The notes beneath the pieces are model-generated. The model made no database searches, was not told where the DNA came from, and saw only the letters and a program-made list of their open reading frames with translations. From contig JAQXQE010000010.1 in assembly GCA_029101005.1 (NCBI GenBank), positions 62,001 to 126,000 on the forward strand: a stretch of DNA of 64,000 bases, in the 5' to 3' direction. Position 1 is the first letter of the stretch, and each line of letters starts with the position of its first letter. The stretch comes from Bacillota bacterium (GTDB taxonomy: Bacteria > Bacillota > Clostridia > Peptostreptococcales > Anaerovoracaceae). This document shows positions 34,074 through 42,756 of this stretch, piece after piece. The translations under genes and the position numbers were made by a program.

Positions 34074-34679
34074 TTAGGCTTCCAGCGCTGCTTTGATTGC
34101 TGCGAGCAGCTCGTCGTACTCTTCGAAAGCCTGAAGATCTGGATTGTCAGCCTTGATTGAATCAGGCGCCTTGAAGAGGAAACCAGCCTTACTTGCGCGA
34201 ATCATTCCGAGATCGTTGAAGCTGTCTCCAGCAGCGATTGTGTCGTATCCGATTCCGTGGAGACCTCTTACAGTTGTGAGCTTTGAAGCAACACATCTCA
34301 TCTGGAAGTCCTTAACCATTCCATCATCTCCAACAACGAGCTCGTTGCAGAAGATAGTTGGGTAACCAAGCTTCTTCATGAGTGGGCCAGCAAACTGTGA
34401 GAAAGTATCGCTCAGGATGATAACCTGTGTAGTAGCGCGGAGCTCATCGAGGAATTCCTTAGCGCCCTCCATTGGCTCAATCTGCTCAATTACGTCCTGG
34501 ATCTCCTTGAGACCGAGGCCGTGCTTCTCAAGCAGGTCGATTCTGTACTTCATGAGCTTGTTGTAATCAGGCTCTTCTCTTGTAGTTCTCTTGAACTCAG
34601 GGATACCAGTTACCTCAGCAAAGGCAATCCAGATCTCAGGTACGAGAACACCTTCCATGTCCAGACAAACAATATTCAT
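34074..34679 (-). CDS. thrH: Bifunctional phosphoserine phosphatase/homoserine phosphotransferase ThrH
   Basis: 201 aa HAD-family enzyme. The nucleophile motif is MEGVLVPEIW with Asp replaced in the usual DMEG pattern (CLDMEGVLVPE), then SDTFSQF (motif II), and GDSFNDLGMIRASKAG (motif IV). ThrH makes serine from phosphoserine and can pass the phosphate to homoserine. Full length. Downstream GNAT and PGPT-like genes are on the same strand but separated by about 90 bases. Confidence 0.9.
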   Translation of the reverse strand: MNIVCLDMEGVLVPEIWIAFAEVTGIPEFKRTTREEPDYNKLMKYRIDLLEKHGLGLKEIQDVIEQIEPMEGAKEFLDELRATTQVIILSDTFSQFAGPLMKKLGYPTIFCNELVVGDDGMVKDFQMRCVASKLTTVRGLHGIGYDTIAAGDSFNDLGMIRASKAGFLFKAPDSIKADNPDLQAFEEYDELLAAIKAALEA

Positions 34680-34771
34680 AATCTATAGTTCCTTTCTTTA
34701 ATTGAGCCTGCGCCGCAAACCCTTTTTTTGTAATCGTAAATATAGAATTCAGTATATCCCATTGGCTTCCG

Positions 34772-35653
34772 CTAATCAAACGAAAAACCGAAATAACCGT
34801 TACTAAAGTTGAATCCTCCGTCGCTCGCGAGCATAGCCTGCACATATTCCGCGTCACGCGTACCCGTCTGCAGATAGTCGTTGCCCGGCATCCTGTAAGT
34901 CAACTCCTCAATACCAAGCTTGCCGGCGAGAACCGCGAGCACATCTTCGATTGCACTCTGCTCAAGTCCTTCGCTCGCCAGGACCTCAGTGAAACGTGAA
35001 GAATCGTTCTCGTGAGCGAGAATAATCTTGCCAGAGCCGTCGCCAAGTCCCTCGATGCAGTAGAGCTTGTGCCAGGAAGCGATGAACGAAAGCGCAGGCT
35101 CACTAAGTTCAATGTGAGCAATGCCCGAGAGCATTTCCTCACGGAGGTCGCCGTATTCAGACGCGTCTAAAGAGCTGAAACTGAGCTCGCCAGCAGAAGC
35201 GTTGAGCTTGCGCTCAGTCGCGTAGAAGCGAGGCTCATAAGATAGAGGCATATAGAAACGAATAAGCGAACTTTCGGCTGGGCAAAGAATAGACACAGCG
35301 CCGCGCGCCAAAGCAACATCCCTTGCGAACTCCGTAATCCGAGACCCATAGCCCAAGCCGCGCGCGGCCTCGTCGGTGCAGATCGCGTAACTGATATACG
35401 CCGCGCGTCTGACCTCCTCGGCCGGAACACCGACCTTCGAAGTTACAATGCAATCCGAAGGAATCACGAAATCGCCCATACGGAACATCGTAAGCGCAGA
35501 GCGAATCACTCTCTCGTCCTCGAGCACGTAGCCCTCGATATCGTCGCCCCAGGCAGCATAGAAATCATCGACCTCGTCTGCCTTGTCACCAAATACAGCG
35601 ACCCACAGCGCGCGCAGATCCCTGTATTCGTCGCTCATTCTGCGAATCTCCAT
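34772..35653 (-). CDS. GNAT acetyltransferase, Eis-like N-terminal half
   Basis: 293 aa. Begins MEIRRMSDEYRDLRALWVAVFGD and has YAICTDEAARGLGYGSRITEF, the acetyl-CoA loop. A second, degenerate half follows (SALALGDGSGKIILAH region), as in tandem-GNAT proteins. The next gene upstream, a DUF2156 protein, also belongs to the GNAT fold and starts 4 bases from this one, so the two are cotranscribed. Confidence 0.8.
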   Translation of the reverse strand: MEIRRMSDEYRDLRALWVAVFGDKADEVDDFYAAWGDDIEGYVLEDERVIRSALTMFRMGDFVIPSDCIVTSKVGVPAEEVRRAAYISYAICTDEAARGLGYGSRITEFARDVALARGAVSILCPAESSLIRFYMPLSYEPRFYATERKLNASAGELSFSSLDASEYGDLREEMLSGIAHIELSEPALSFIASWHKLYCIEGLGDGSGKIILAHENDSSRFTEVLASEGLEQSAIEDVLAVLAGKLGIEELTYRMPGNDYLQTGTRDAEYVQAMLASDGGFNFSNGYFGFSFD

Positions 35654-35656
35654 AGT

Positions 35657-36589
35657 TTATTTCTCCTTCGCGAAATACTTCATAAGCAGTATGTCCGGCT
35701 TGTAGCTCAGCTTCGCCTTGCGAAGACCCTCAATGCCCATATCCTCCTCGCGGTTGATGAGCTGAAGCTCCGGAAACAGCTGGCAGAGCAGATTGACATA
35801 CTCGCGGTTGATCATAGCGTAGGCACCATCGATGCCAGGCAGAGCCTTCTCGAAGTGCACGTCCCACTCGCAGCGTCCGAGCCTTGTTCCAGAGGTAAAA
35901 GCAACGGCTTCGCCGTTCTGGTACAGCATAGCTCCGACGAATCCCAGCTCGTCGAAGTGGGTGAACATCTCGTCGATAGCGATGGCTTCATCTGCAAGAT
36001 CTGGATTGTCCTTCTCCTCATAGAAGCGTTCTACGAAAGCTCTTGCCTCAGCGATGCTGCAGCAGCTGACAGCCTTGCCATCAGAATCGGTGAGAGCAGT
36101 CTCAGGCGAGTAGGCTTTGCAAATGATGCGAATCTCCCATGGGCCGTTCTTCTCGAAATGCTTGATGTGATTACGCTTGGAAGCGAGCTTGCGGCCAGCG
36201 AGAAAGCGGAGCTTCTCAGCTGTGTATACATAGTCCGCAGAATCCCTGTCCTCTATGATCTCGAAGCGCTCCTCGAATACTGGAAGGAACTCCGCGAGAG
36301 TCGCGTCAGTCAATCCTCTGAGGACGAGCTTCTCGCCCTTTGCGTGAGCATCGTCGATCAGCTTCTCGATTACATCTTTGATATCGTAGTCACCCATAGG
36401 ATAGGAAACAACCCCATCAGGTGCAGCAACGAGCAGCAAATCATCATCAATATGGAAAGCCGGCTTGTACACATCGCGCCAGATGTACATATTTGCGAAA
36501 TTGTAATCTGCGCCGTGACAACCCTCGTAGCAAATTAGTCGGTTGAGCGCATCCCTGTCTTCAAGGCGCAATTCTCTGTATGAAATCAT
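35657..36589 (-). CDS. DUF2156/phosphatidylglycerol lysyltransferase-like protein
   Basis: 310 aa, cytoplasmic. The stretch SKRNHIKHFEKNGPWEIR, the acid cluster and the GFVGAMLYQNGEAVAFTSGTRLG and REYVNLLCQLFPELQLINREEDMGIEGLRKAKLSYKPD ending are typical of the DUF2156 domain (the C-terminal half of MprF), which is a GNAT-like fold. No membrane helices are present, so the substrate need not be a lipid. I start at ATG 36589, with GGAGGG about 12 bases upstream; an upstream start at 36655 adds a basic stretch without a ribosome site. Confidence 0.8.
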   Translation of the reverse strand: MISYRELRLEDRDALNRLICYEGCHGADYNFANMYIWRDVYKPAFHIDDDLLLVAAPDGVVSYPMGDYDIKDVIEKLIDDAHAKGEKLVLRGLTDATLAEFLPVFEERFEIIEDRDSADYVYTAEKLRFLAGRKLASKRNHIKHFEKNGPWEIRIICKAYSPETALTDSDGKAVSCCSIAEARAFVERFYEEKDNPDLADEAIAIDEMFTHFDELGFVGAMLYQNGEAVAFTSGTRLGRCEWDVHFEKALPGIDGAYAMINREYVNLLCQLFPELQLINREEDMGIEGLRKAKLSYKPDILLMKYFAKEK

Positions 36590-36700
36590 ATAGTTTAATA
36601 CCCTCCTGCATCGTATTATAACACGATTAATGCACTTCTTGAATTTGCTTGGCAAAAGTGGTAGATTTTAAACAGTATCTAATGAAAGGAAGTGATACCG

Positions 36701-36898
36701 ATGGCAATCACAAAGGACATGATCATTGGCGAGGTTATCCAGGAGCATCCAGAGCTCGTAAGAACATTCTTCGCTAATGGAATGATGTGCATCGGCTGCC
36801 CTGCATCACAGGGAGAGTCAATTGAGCAGGCTTCAGTAGTTCATGGTCTCGACGCAGATCAGCTCGTAGCAGCTCTTAACGAGGCACTCGAGGCATAG
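36701..36898 (+). CDS. DUF1858 redox-disulfide protein
   Basis: 65 aa. Sequence EHPELVRTFFANGMMCIGCPAS contains the C-x-x-C (CIGC) of DUF1858, a small domain found alone or joined to hybrid cluster proteins and thought to be a redox disulfide. The start ATG 36701 has AAAGGAAG upstream. A terminator follows. Confidence 0.9.
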   Translation: MAITKDMIIGEVIQEHPELVRTFFANGMMCIGCPASQGESIEQASVVHGLDADQLVAALNEALEA

Positions 36899-36950
36899 TA
36901 GGAAGCCTCTCGGATGAAGAGAAACTTATTTTATAAGGATAATATCGAAT

Positions 36951-36991
36951 AAAAGTTCCCTTATGCATATGATATGCTACGGGAACTTTTT
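36951..36991 (+). terminator. Intrinsic terminator
   Basis: AAAAGTTCCC (36951-36960) with GGGAACTTTT (36981-36990), inner GCATAT/ATATGC hairpin, then T. Confidence 0.8.
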
Positions 36992-37014
36992 GACTACAAG
37001 GGAGGACAAGAGAG

Positions 37015-37716
37015 ATGTATTTTGAAGTTGCTAAAGAAGTATTTGATAAGCTGCCTAACGCGGTTTTCGGTGCAGTAGCTGTTAAGGGACTGGACAACAC
37101 AAAAGTGATTCCAGAGCTCGCGGAGATGACAGCTGCAGGTGTTGCAGATTGCGCTGCTTACATCGGAGACGCTAAGCCAAAGAACCTGGACGCTGTAATT
37201 CCTTACAGAGAGGCGTTCAAGGCGCTTGGAATCAATCCTAACAGATATTCATGCTCCATCGAGGCGCTGATGGACAGAATTGCAAAGGGCAGAGATTTCC
37301 CTGCAATCAACGCTGTAGTTGATCTCGGCAATGCAATCTCAGTTAAGTACAAGCTGCCAATCGGAGCTCACGACATCGACACATTCGATGGTGGACTCGA
37401 GGTAAGACCTGCTACTGCAGAGGATGTTTTCGTAACATTCGACGGACAGGAGGACAATCCTGAGGTTGGCGAGGTTGTATACGCAACTGGCCACGAGGTA
37501 AGAACAAGAAGATGGACATGGAGACAGGGTGCTAACGGTATGATCACTGAGGGCACAAGCAATGTTCTCTTTCCAATCGACGGCTTCAAGGATTTCAACA
37601 TGGCAGAAGTTGAGTCTGCAATCGAGGACTTCAAGGCACTTATTGCAAAGTTCTTTGGCGATGTAGAGGTAAGAACAGCAATCATCGATGCTGACAACAG
37701 AAGATTCGATTTCTAA
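37015..37716 (+). CDS. B3/B4 tRNA-binding domain protein
   Basis: 233 aa resembling the B3/B4 editing domain of phenylalanyl-tRNA synthetase beta chain (PheT). NRYSCSIEALMDRIAKGRDFPAINAVVDLGNAISVKYKLPIGAHDID is the diagnostic stretch. Free-standing members probably hydrolyse mischarged aminoacyl-tRNA or other adducts; the substrate is not known. GGAGG lies just before ATG 37015. It abuts the MFS gene with no gap. Confidence 0.88.
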   Translation: MYFEVAKEVFDKLPNAVFGAVAVKGLDNTKVIPELAEMTAAGVADCAAYIGDAKPKNLDAVIPYREAFKALGINPNRYSCSIEALMDRIAKGRDFPAINAVVDLGNAISVKYKLPIGAHDIDTFDGGLEVRPATAEDVFVTFDGQEDNPEVGEVVYATGHEVRTRRWTWRQGANGMITEGTSNVLFPIDGFKDFNMAEVESAIEDFKALIAKFFGDVEVRTAIIDADNRRFDF

Positions 37717-39099
37717 GTGAGAACAAAGTACACAGCGGAACAAATCAATATTCTATTCGTGGTCATAGTGACGTCACTTATGACAACGTTTAATTCTAGT
37801 TCGCTTAATCTGTCGATTCCGAACATCGAGGCGGAATTCGGTGTGAGCGCACAGCTGATCGGCTGGGTTGTAACAATCTACGCCCTCGCAAGCGTGTCGC
37901 TCTCGATTCCGTTCGGCAAGATAGCAGATATTACGGACCGAGTTCGCGTGCTCAGAACGGGAGTTGTCCTATTCGGCATTGGCGTCGGCCTCTGCCTCTT
38001 CTCAGTCAACTTCACGATGTTCATGCTATGCAGACTGCTTCAGGGCATCGGCGCGGCGATGATCTTCGCGACTAGCAATGCGATTCTCATCGGAGCTTTC
38101 GATATCTCTGAACGAGGTAAAATGCTCGGCCTTTCCATCTGCGCTACGTACATCGGCCTTTCGACAGGTCCGGTAGTCGGCGGGCTTGTTAACTCGCTCT
38201 TCGGTTGGCGAGCAGTTATGATGATATCTGGAGCATTTACGCTTCTCGTAGTATGTTCATCATTCACGAAGATCAGTGTCAGCGAGAGAATTCCACTTCG
38301 CGAGTGGGCACCTCTCTTTGACCTCAAGGCGGCTCTGCTCTATGCGGTCAGCCTGGCTTCACTGATGTATGGTTTGTCGCTCATAGGAAGCAGTTCGCTC
38401 TGTCTGCCACTGACAATAGTCGGTCTGGTGCTCGGATTCTTATTCATCCGCTACCAGATACACGCAGAGGAACCGGTTCTCAAGGTGTCGCTCTTCAAGG
38501 ACAGAGCTTTCGCTTTCTCGAACCTATCGGCATTCCTGAACTACGCATCGACTTTCGCTGTGACATACTTTATGTCAATCTATCTGCAGCTGGTCAAGGG
38601 TTTCCCTTCGGGCAAGGCTGGTCTGATTATGATAGCAACTCCGCTTGTGCAGGCGGCACTATCACCAATCACGGGCAGACTTTCGGATAAGCACTCTCCA
38701 TATAAGCTGTCGTCTGCTGGTATGGGCTTCTGCGCAATATCGCTACTTCTGATCAGCACTATTCAGATCGATACTGAAGTATATGTAATCATTCCGATTC
38801 TTATGACGATGGGACTTGGCTTCGCCCTCTTCTCATCGCCTAATACGAATATAATTATGAGCGCTGTACCGCCGGAAGATAGAGGAGTAACATCTTCAAT
38901 CTCGGCGACTATGAGAAATGCCGGACAGACGACTGGAATGGCTGTTCTCACTGTAATCATCGGAAGCACTATGGGAAGCCTCGGGCTCAATCAGGCATCT
39001 CCTGAGCTGATAGTTCACACGATGCATATCGCATTCCGTGTCTTCAGCCTGACGTGCTTCGCGGGAATCTTCATCTCGCTGCAGCGTAAGAAGAAATAG
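37717..39099 (+). CDS. MFS transporter, DHA2-like drug/proton antiporter
   Basis: 460 aa with 12 to 14 helices. Motif A is FGKIADITDRVRVL after helix 2 and motif C lies in GLSTGPVVGGLVNSLFGWR. The start is GTG at 37717, immediately after the TAA of the B3/B4 gene, so translation is coupled. Substrate unknown. A terminator follows. Confidence 0.88.
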   Translation: MRTKYTAEQINILFVVIVTSLMTTFNSSSLNLSIPNIEAEFGVSAQLIGWVVTIYALASVSLSIPFGKIADITDRVRVLRTGVVLFGIGVGLCLFSVNFTMFMLCRLLQGIGAAMIFATSNAILIGAFDISERGKMLGLSICATYIGLSTGPVVGGLVNSLFGWRAVMMISGAFTLLVVCSSFTKISVSERIPLREWAPLFDLKAALLYAVSLASLMYGLSLIGSSSLCLPLTIVGLVLGFLFIRYQIHAEEPVLKVSLFKDRAFAFSNLSAFLNYASTFAVTYFMSIYLQLVKGFPSGKAGLIMIATPLVQAALSPITGRLSDKHSPYKLSSAGMGFCAISLLLISTIQIDTEVYVIIPILMTMGLGFALFSSPNTNIIMSAVPPEDRGVTSSISATMRNAGQTTGMAVLTVIIGSTMGSLGLNQASPELIVHTMHIAFRVFSLTCFAGIFISLQRKKK

Positions 39100-39101
39100 A
39101 G

Positions 39102-39128
39102 CAAGTGAGCCTGTGGCTCACTTGTTTT
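39102..39128 (+). terminator. Intrinsic terminator
   Basis: CAAGTGAGCC (39102-39111) with GGCTCACTTG (39115-39124), then TTTT. Confidence 0.85.
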
Positions 39129-39160
39129 CTTTGTGAACACTGCTCTGTTGAGTGTTGTTT

Positions 39161-39170
39161 GTGGTATAAT
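39161..39170 (+). promoter_or_regulatory. Extended -10 promoter of the G3E GTPase genes
   Basis: TGG directly before TATAAT near 39161-39169, about 35 bases from the ATG. I do not see an unambiguous Zur operator. Confidence 0.4.
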
Positions 39171-39202
39171 ATTACCCGTTTAATAGAAAGGAAACAAAAA
39201 CT

Positions 39203-40306
39203 ATGACTAAAGTTGACATTTTCTCCGGCTTCCTTGGTGCCGGCAAAACCACACTTATTAAGAAGCTCGTTGCTGAGGCTTATGACAACGAGAAGATCGT
39301 ACTTATAGAGAATGAATTCGGTGAGATCGGTGTAGACAGCGGTTTCCTGAAGAACACAGGAATTGAGATTAATGAGATGAATGCGGGTTGCATCTGCTGC
39401 ACACTCGTGGGCGACTTCGCTCGTGCTCTGGATGAGGTTATCGAGACTTACCATCCTGACAGAATTCTCATTGAGCCATCAGGCGTTGGCAAGCTCTCTG
39501 ATGTCATCCTTGCTGTTCAGGGTCTCGAGAATGAGGAGATTGTGCTCAACAGCTTCACTACTGTTGTTGATGCTAAGCGCTGCCAGGCAATGATGCGTAG
39601 CTTCGGTGAGTTCTACGAGAACCAGGTTGAGCACGCAAGTTCAATCATCCTCAGCCACCAGGCTGGCCTCTCAGAGGAGAAGCTCTCAGAGGTAATTGCT
39701 ATGGTTAAGGAACTCAACCCAACAGCTTCAATCGTAACTTCAGACTGGACAGAGCTCGACGGAGCTAAGATCCTCAAGGTTATGGAGGACAACAAGACAC
39801 TTTCAGCTGAGCTTGAGCACCTTAGAGAAGAGGCTCAGCACGAACTCGAGCACCATCACCACCACGACCACGATGAGGAGTGCTGCTGCGGCCACGACCA
39901 TGATCACCACCACGACCACGATGAGGAGTGCTGCGGCGGCCACCACCATGACCACGAGCACGAGCATCACCACCATGATCACGAGCACGGTGAGGAGTGC
40001 ACTTGCGGATGCGGCGGCCACCACGGTCACCATCACGCAGACGAGGTCTTCGAGGAGCTTGCACAGCACACAGCAAACAAGTACACTGCTGAGGAGCTTG
40101 AGGAGATTATGGATTCCCTTGAGGAGTGCGGTGAGGTTCTCCGTGCTAAGGGTATCGTAGAGAGCAAGAACGGCGGATGGCTTGAGTTCGATTACGTTCC
40201 AGGTGAGGGCGAGGTCAGAGTTGGCGAGGCTGAGGCTACAGGAACAGTAATCGTAATCGGAACAAGACTCAACAAGGACAAGCTGAAGAAGCTGTTCGCG
40301 CTTTAA
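39203..40306 (+). CDS. G3E-family GTPase (CobW/COG0523) with His-rich segment
   Basis: 367 aa. P-loop GFLGAGKTT (9-17), the metal-binding CxCC motif (CICC, about 66-69), and an HDD-like NKxD region are visible. Between about residues 212 and 279 runs a long His/Asp/Glu/Cys segment (HHHHHDHDEECCCGHDHDHH repeats), then a CobW C-terminal domain. COG0523 proteins are nucleotide-gated metal (Zn, Co, Fe) chaperones. AAAGGA precedes the ATG. The second GTPase follows 18 bases downstream. The His-rich stretch suggests metal storage or sensing. Confidence 0.88.
   Translation: MTKVDIFSGFLGAGKTTLIKKLVAEAYDNEKIVLIENEFGEIGVDSGFLKNTGIEINEMNAGCICCTLVGDFARALDEVIETYHPDRILIEPSGVGKLSDVILAVQGLENEEIVLNSFTTVVDAKRCQAMMRSFGEFYENQVEHASSIILSHQAGLSEEKLSEVIAMVKELNPTASIVTSDWTELDGAKILKVMEDNKTLSAELEHLREEAQHELEHHHHHDHDEECCCGHDHDHHHDHDEECCGGHHHDHEHEHHHHDHEHGEECTCGCGGHHGHHHADEVFEELAQHTANKYTAEELEEIMDSLEECGEVLRAKGIVESKNGGWLEFDYVPGEGEVRVGEAEATGTVIVIGTRLNKDKLKKLFAL
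39858..39933 (+). repeat. Direct repeat inside the His-rich segment
   Basis: CACCACGACCACGATGAGGA followed by GTGCTG occurs at about 39858 and 39907. Such repeats can change copy number by slippage. Confidence 0.7.
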
Positions 40307-40324
40307 TAACGGAGGATATATAGG

Positions 40325-41269
40325 ATGATTAACGATAAACCCGTCTTTATTTTTACCGGATTCTTCGGCTCGGGTAAGACTGAGTTCATTCAGGAAACTC
40401 TTGCGAATCCAGAGTTCGGTAACGATGGAAGAACTCTTCTTGTAGTCTGCGAGGAGGGTGAGATTGCGTACGAGCCTGAGAAGTTCGCGGGTCCGGGAGT
40501 TACTATCAAATATGTTCGCGAGGAGTCGGAGCTGCACGAGGGTATTCTTAAGAAGATCAGCGTTGGCTGCCTCTACGACAGGGTTATTGTCGAGTACAAC
40601 GGAATGTGGATGCTCGAGTCGCTCTTCGCAAATATGCCGCGCAACTGGGTTATCGCGCAGGAAATGTGCCTGATGGATGCGACAACTTTCAAGGTATATA
40701 ACGCTAATATGCGTCAGCTCTGCTTCGACAAGATGCGAACTGCAGAGATGGTGGTTTTCAATCGTATGGATAAGGAAGCGGACAAGATGCCTTTCCACAA
40801 GGAGGTCCGCATCGCAAACAGACGCTCACTCATCATCTATGAGTATGCGCCTAATGACATGGAGCCAGACACAATCGAGGATCCGCTGCCATACGACATT
40901 ACAAAGAAGAACATCACAATCGAGGACGACTGGTACGCTGAGTGGTACCGCGACATCAACGAGAATGAGAAAGCCTACGACGGCAAGGTTCTGACACTCA
41001 AGGGCCGTGTTGCCATCAACAAGGAGCTTCCAGACGGACGCTTCGCATTCGGAAGACACGTGATGACATGCTGCGCTGACGATATTCAGTTCGCAGCACT
41101 CATGGCAATCTGGTCAGATACAAGTGACCTCGAGGTCGGTGACTGGATTAAGATCACAGCCAAGGTGCGAATCGAGTACGAAGAGGCATACGGTGAGAAG
41201 GGTCCAGTGCTCTACGTCAAGAGCCTCGAGAAATGCGAGCCGGCAGAGCCGGAAGTTGCAAGCTTCTAA
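40325..41269 (+). CDS. G3E-like GTPase fused to a YcgQ/DUF1980-like C-terminal domain
   Basis: 314 aa. The N-terminal part has P-loop FTGFFGSGKTE (9-19) and resembles COG0523, but the CxCC site is replaced by VGCLYD. From about residue 205 on (ITIEDDWYAEWYRDINENEKAYDGKVLTLKGRV then GRFAFGRHVMTCCADDIQFAALMAIW, then DWIKITAKV) it resembles the C-terminal OB-like domain of the YcgQ/TIGR03943 family, with its typical M-x-C-C. In Bacillus, yciC-type GTPases act with the ycgR-ycgQ pair in zinc handling. Here the two modules are in one polypeptide. GGAGG precedes ATG 40325. Confidence 0.75.
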   Translation: MINDKPVFIFTGFFGSGKTEFIQETLANPEFGNDGRTLLVVCEEGEIAYEPEKFAGPGVTIKYVREESELHEGILKKISVGCLYDRVIVEYNGMWMLESLFANMPRNWVIAQEMCLMDATTFKVYNANMRQLCFDKMRTAEMVVFNRMDKEADKMPFHKEVRIANRRSLIIYEYAPNDMEPDTIEDPLPYDITKKNITIEDDWYAEWYRDINENEKAYDGKVLTLKGRVAINKELPDGRFAFGRHVMTCCADDIQFAALMAIWSDTSDLEVGDWIKITAKVRIEYEEAYGEKGPVLYVKSLEKCEPAEPEVASF

Positions 41270-41283
41270 CATGAAAATGATGT

Positions 41284-41307
41284 AAAGGGGCGCTTATGCG
41301 CCCTTTT
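41284..41307 (+). terminator. Intrinsic terminator
   Basis: AAAGGGGCGC (41284-41293) with GCGCCCTTTT (41298-41307), loop TTAT. Confidence 0.85.
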
Positions 41308-41353
41308 GTTATGTAACCTGGGCGCAAAAATACCCAATTCAAGAATCAAATAA

Positions 41354-41390
41354 AGAACATCTGTTCTAATGCTGCGGTAGGGTGTATAAT
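41354..41390 (+). promoter_or_regulatory. LexA (SOS) box and promoter of the Y-family polymerase gene
   Basis: AGAACATCTGTTCT (41354-41367) is a perfect palindrome with GAAC-N4-GTTC, the Gram-positive LexA half-sites. It overlaps the -35 region of a promoter with TATAAT at 41385-41390. Confidence 0.75.
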
Positions 41391-41467
41391 AAGGGCACGG
41401 CCGACGGACGCGTGAGGATGATTGGCATAGCGGGCTGGCGGTTGCGGAAGAGAAAGGAGGTTAAGAG

Positions 41468-42748
41468 ATGACTCAGATAGATAGACAGAGAGCGCGGACA
41501 TATCTTTGCATAGACCTGAAGTCTTTCTATGCCTCCGTTGAGTGCGTGGAGAGGGGGCTCGATCCGATGACGACGGATCTGGTTGTTGCGGATCCGGATA
41601 GATCGGAGAAGACGATTTGTCTGGCGGTGTCACCATCGCTCAAGGCTAAGGGGGTTAAGAACAGGTGCAGGGTGTTTGAGATTCCGAAGCATCTGGATTA
41701 TATAATGGCGGTTCCGAGGATGAAGCTGTATGTGGACTATGCGGCTGAGATATACGGAGTGTATCTGGATTACATCGCAGCAGAGGATATACACGTGTAT
41801 TCGATTGATGAGGTTTTCATCGATGTGACGGCATACCTGAAGAGGTATGGATATACGCCGAGAGAGATGGCGCTTTTCCTGATGAAGGAGATTGAGGAGC
41901 GCATAGGCGTGAGAGCGACCTGCGGAATCGGCACGAATATGTATCTGGCGAAGATTGCACTGGATATTACGGCTAAGCACTCGCCTGACTTTATCGGATA
42001 TCTGGATGAGAATGCGTATATTAATACGCTGTGGGATCACAGGCCGCTGACTGACTTCTGGAGAATTGGTCCGGGTACGGCGCGCAAGCTAGCGCGCATC
42101 GGAATCGACACTATGGGCGGAATCGCACGCGCGGACGAGGATATGATGTACAAGATGTTCGGCGTCGATGCGGAGCTTTTGATTGACCATGCCTGGGGAC
42201 GCGAGCCGACCACGATTGCCGATATCAAGGCGTATAAGCCGAGAAGCAACTCGTTGACGAGCGGACAGGTGCTGATGAGAGACTACAGTTTCGAGGAGGC
42301 CAAGCTGATCATCAAGGAGATGACCGATGCGCTCTGCCTCGATATGACAGCTAAGGGGCTGGTTGCGAAGTCTCTCAGCATTATGGTGGGCTATTCGAAT
42401 TCATATAATCTGCCATATGCGAAGAGCGGAGTGCCGCTGACTGTGCCGACGAACTCGGCGGGCGTTATTGTGCCTGCGGTTGTGAAGGCTTATGAGAAGG
42501 TGGTCAACCCGAACATTCCAATTCGCCGCATGCATGTGAGCTGCAATAATCTGATGCAGGAGACTGCGGAGAAGCAGATGTCTTTCTTTGATATGTCCGA
42601 GGACAGGGAGCGGGACGTGACAGTGCAGAAGACGGTCAACCAGATTAAGGAGAAGTTCGGCAAGAACGCGGTTTTCAAGGGGCACGACCTCGAAGAGGCG
42701 GCAACAGCTATACAGAGAAACAACCAGATTGGCGGACACAGGAAGTAG
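41468..42748 (+). CDS. Y-family DNA polymerase (UmuC/UvrX type)
   Basis: 426 aa translesion polymerase. Catalytic acids are in CIDLKSFYASVECVERGLDP (N-terminal Asp) and SIDEVFIDVT (Asp and Glu). The thumb helix-hairpin-helix (RIGPGTARKLARIGIDTMGGIA) and the C-terminal little finger follow. A C-terminal SFFD motif (QMSFFD) could bind the beta clamp. GGAGG precedes the ATG. Placement behind a LexA box and before a YolD-like gene matches SOS mutagenesis cassettes of Firmicutes. Confidence 0.93.
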   Translation: MTQIDRQRARTYLCIDLKSFYASVECVERGLDPMTTDLVVADPDRSEKTICLAVSPSLKAKGVKNRCRVFEIPKHLDYIMAVPRMKLYVDYAAEIYGVYLDYIAAEDIHVYSIDEVFIDVTAYLKRYGYTPREMALFLMKEIEERIGVRATCGIGTNMYLAKIALDITAKHSPDFIGYLDENAYINTLWDHRPLTDFWRIGPGTARKLARIGIDTMGGIARADEDMMYKMFGVDAELLIDHAWGREPTTIADIKAYKPRSNSLTSGQVLMRDYSFEEAKLIIKEMTDALCLDMTAKGLVAKSLSIMVGYSNSYNLPYAKSGVPLTVPTNSAGVIVPAVVKAYEKVVNPNIPIRRMHVSCNNLMQETAEKQMSFFDMSEDRERDVTVQKTVNQIKEKFGKNAVFKGHDLEEAATAIQRNNQIGGHRK

Positions 42749-42756
42749 GAGGTAGC

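Noticed and set aside
39803..40798. 331-codon antisense ORF opposite the G3E GTPase genes
   Set aside because: It is the complement of His-rich and GTPase codons, has no ribosome site, and gives a Val/Ala-rich low-complexity product.
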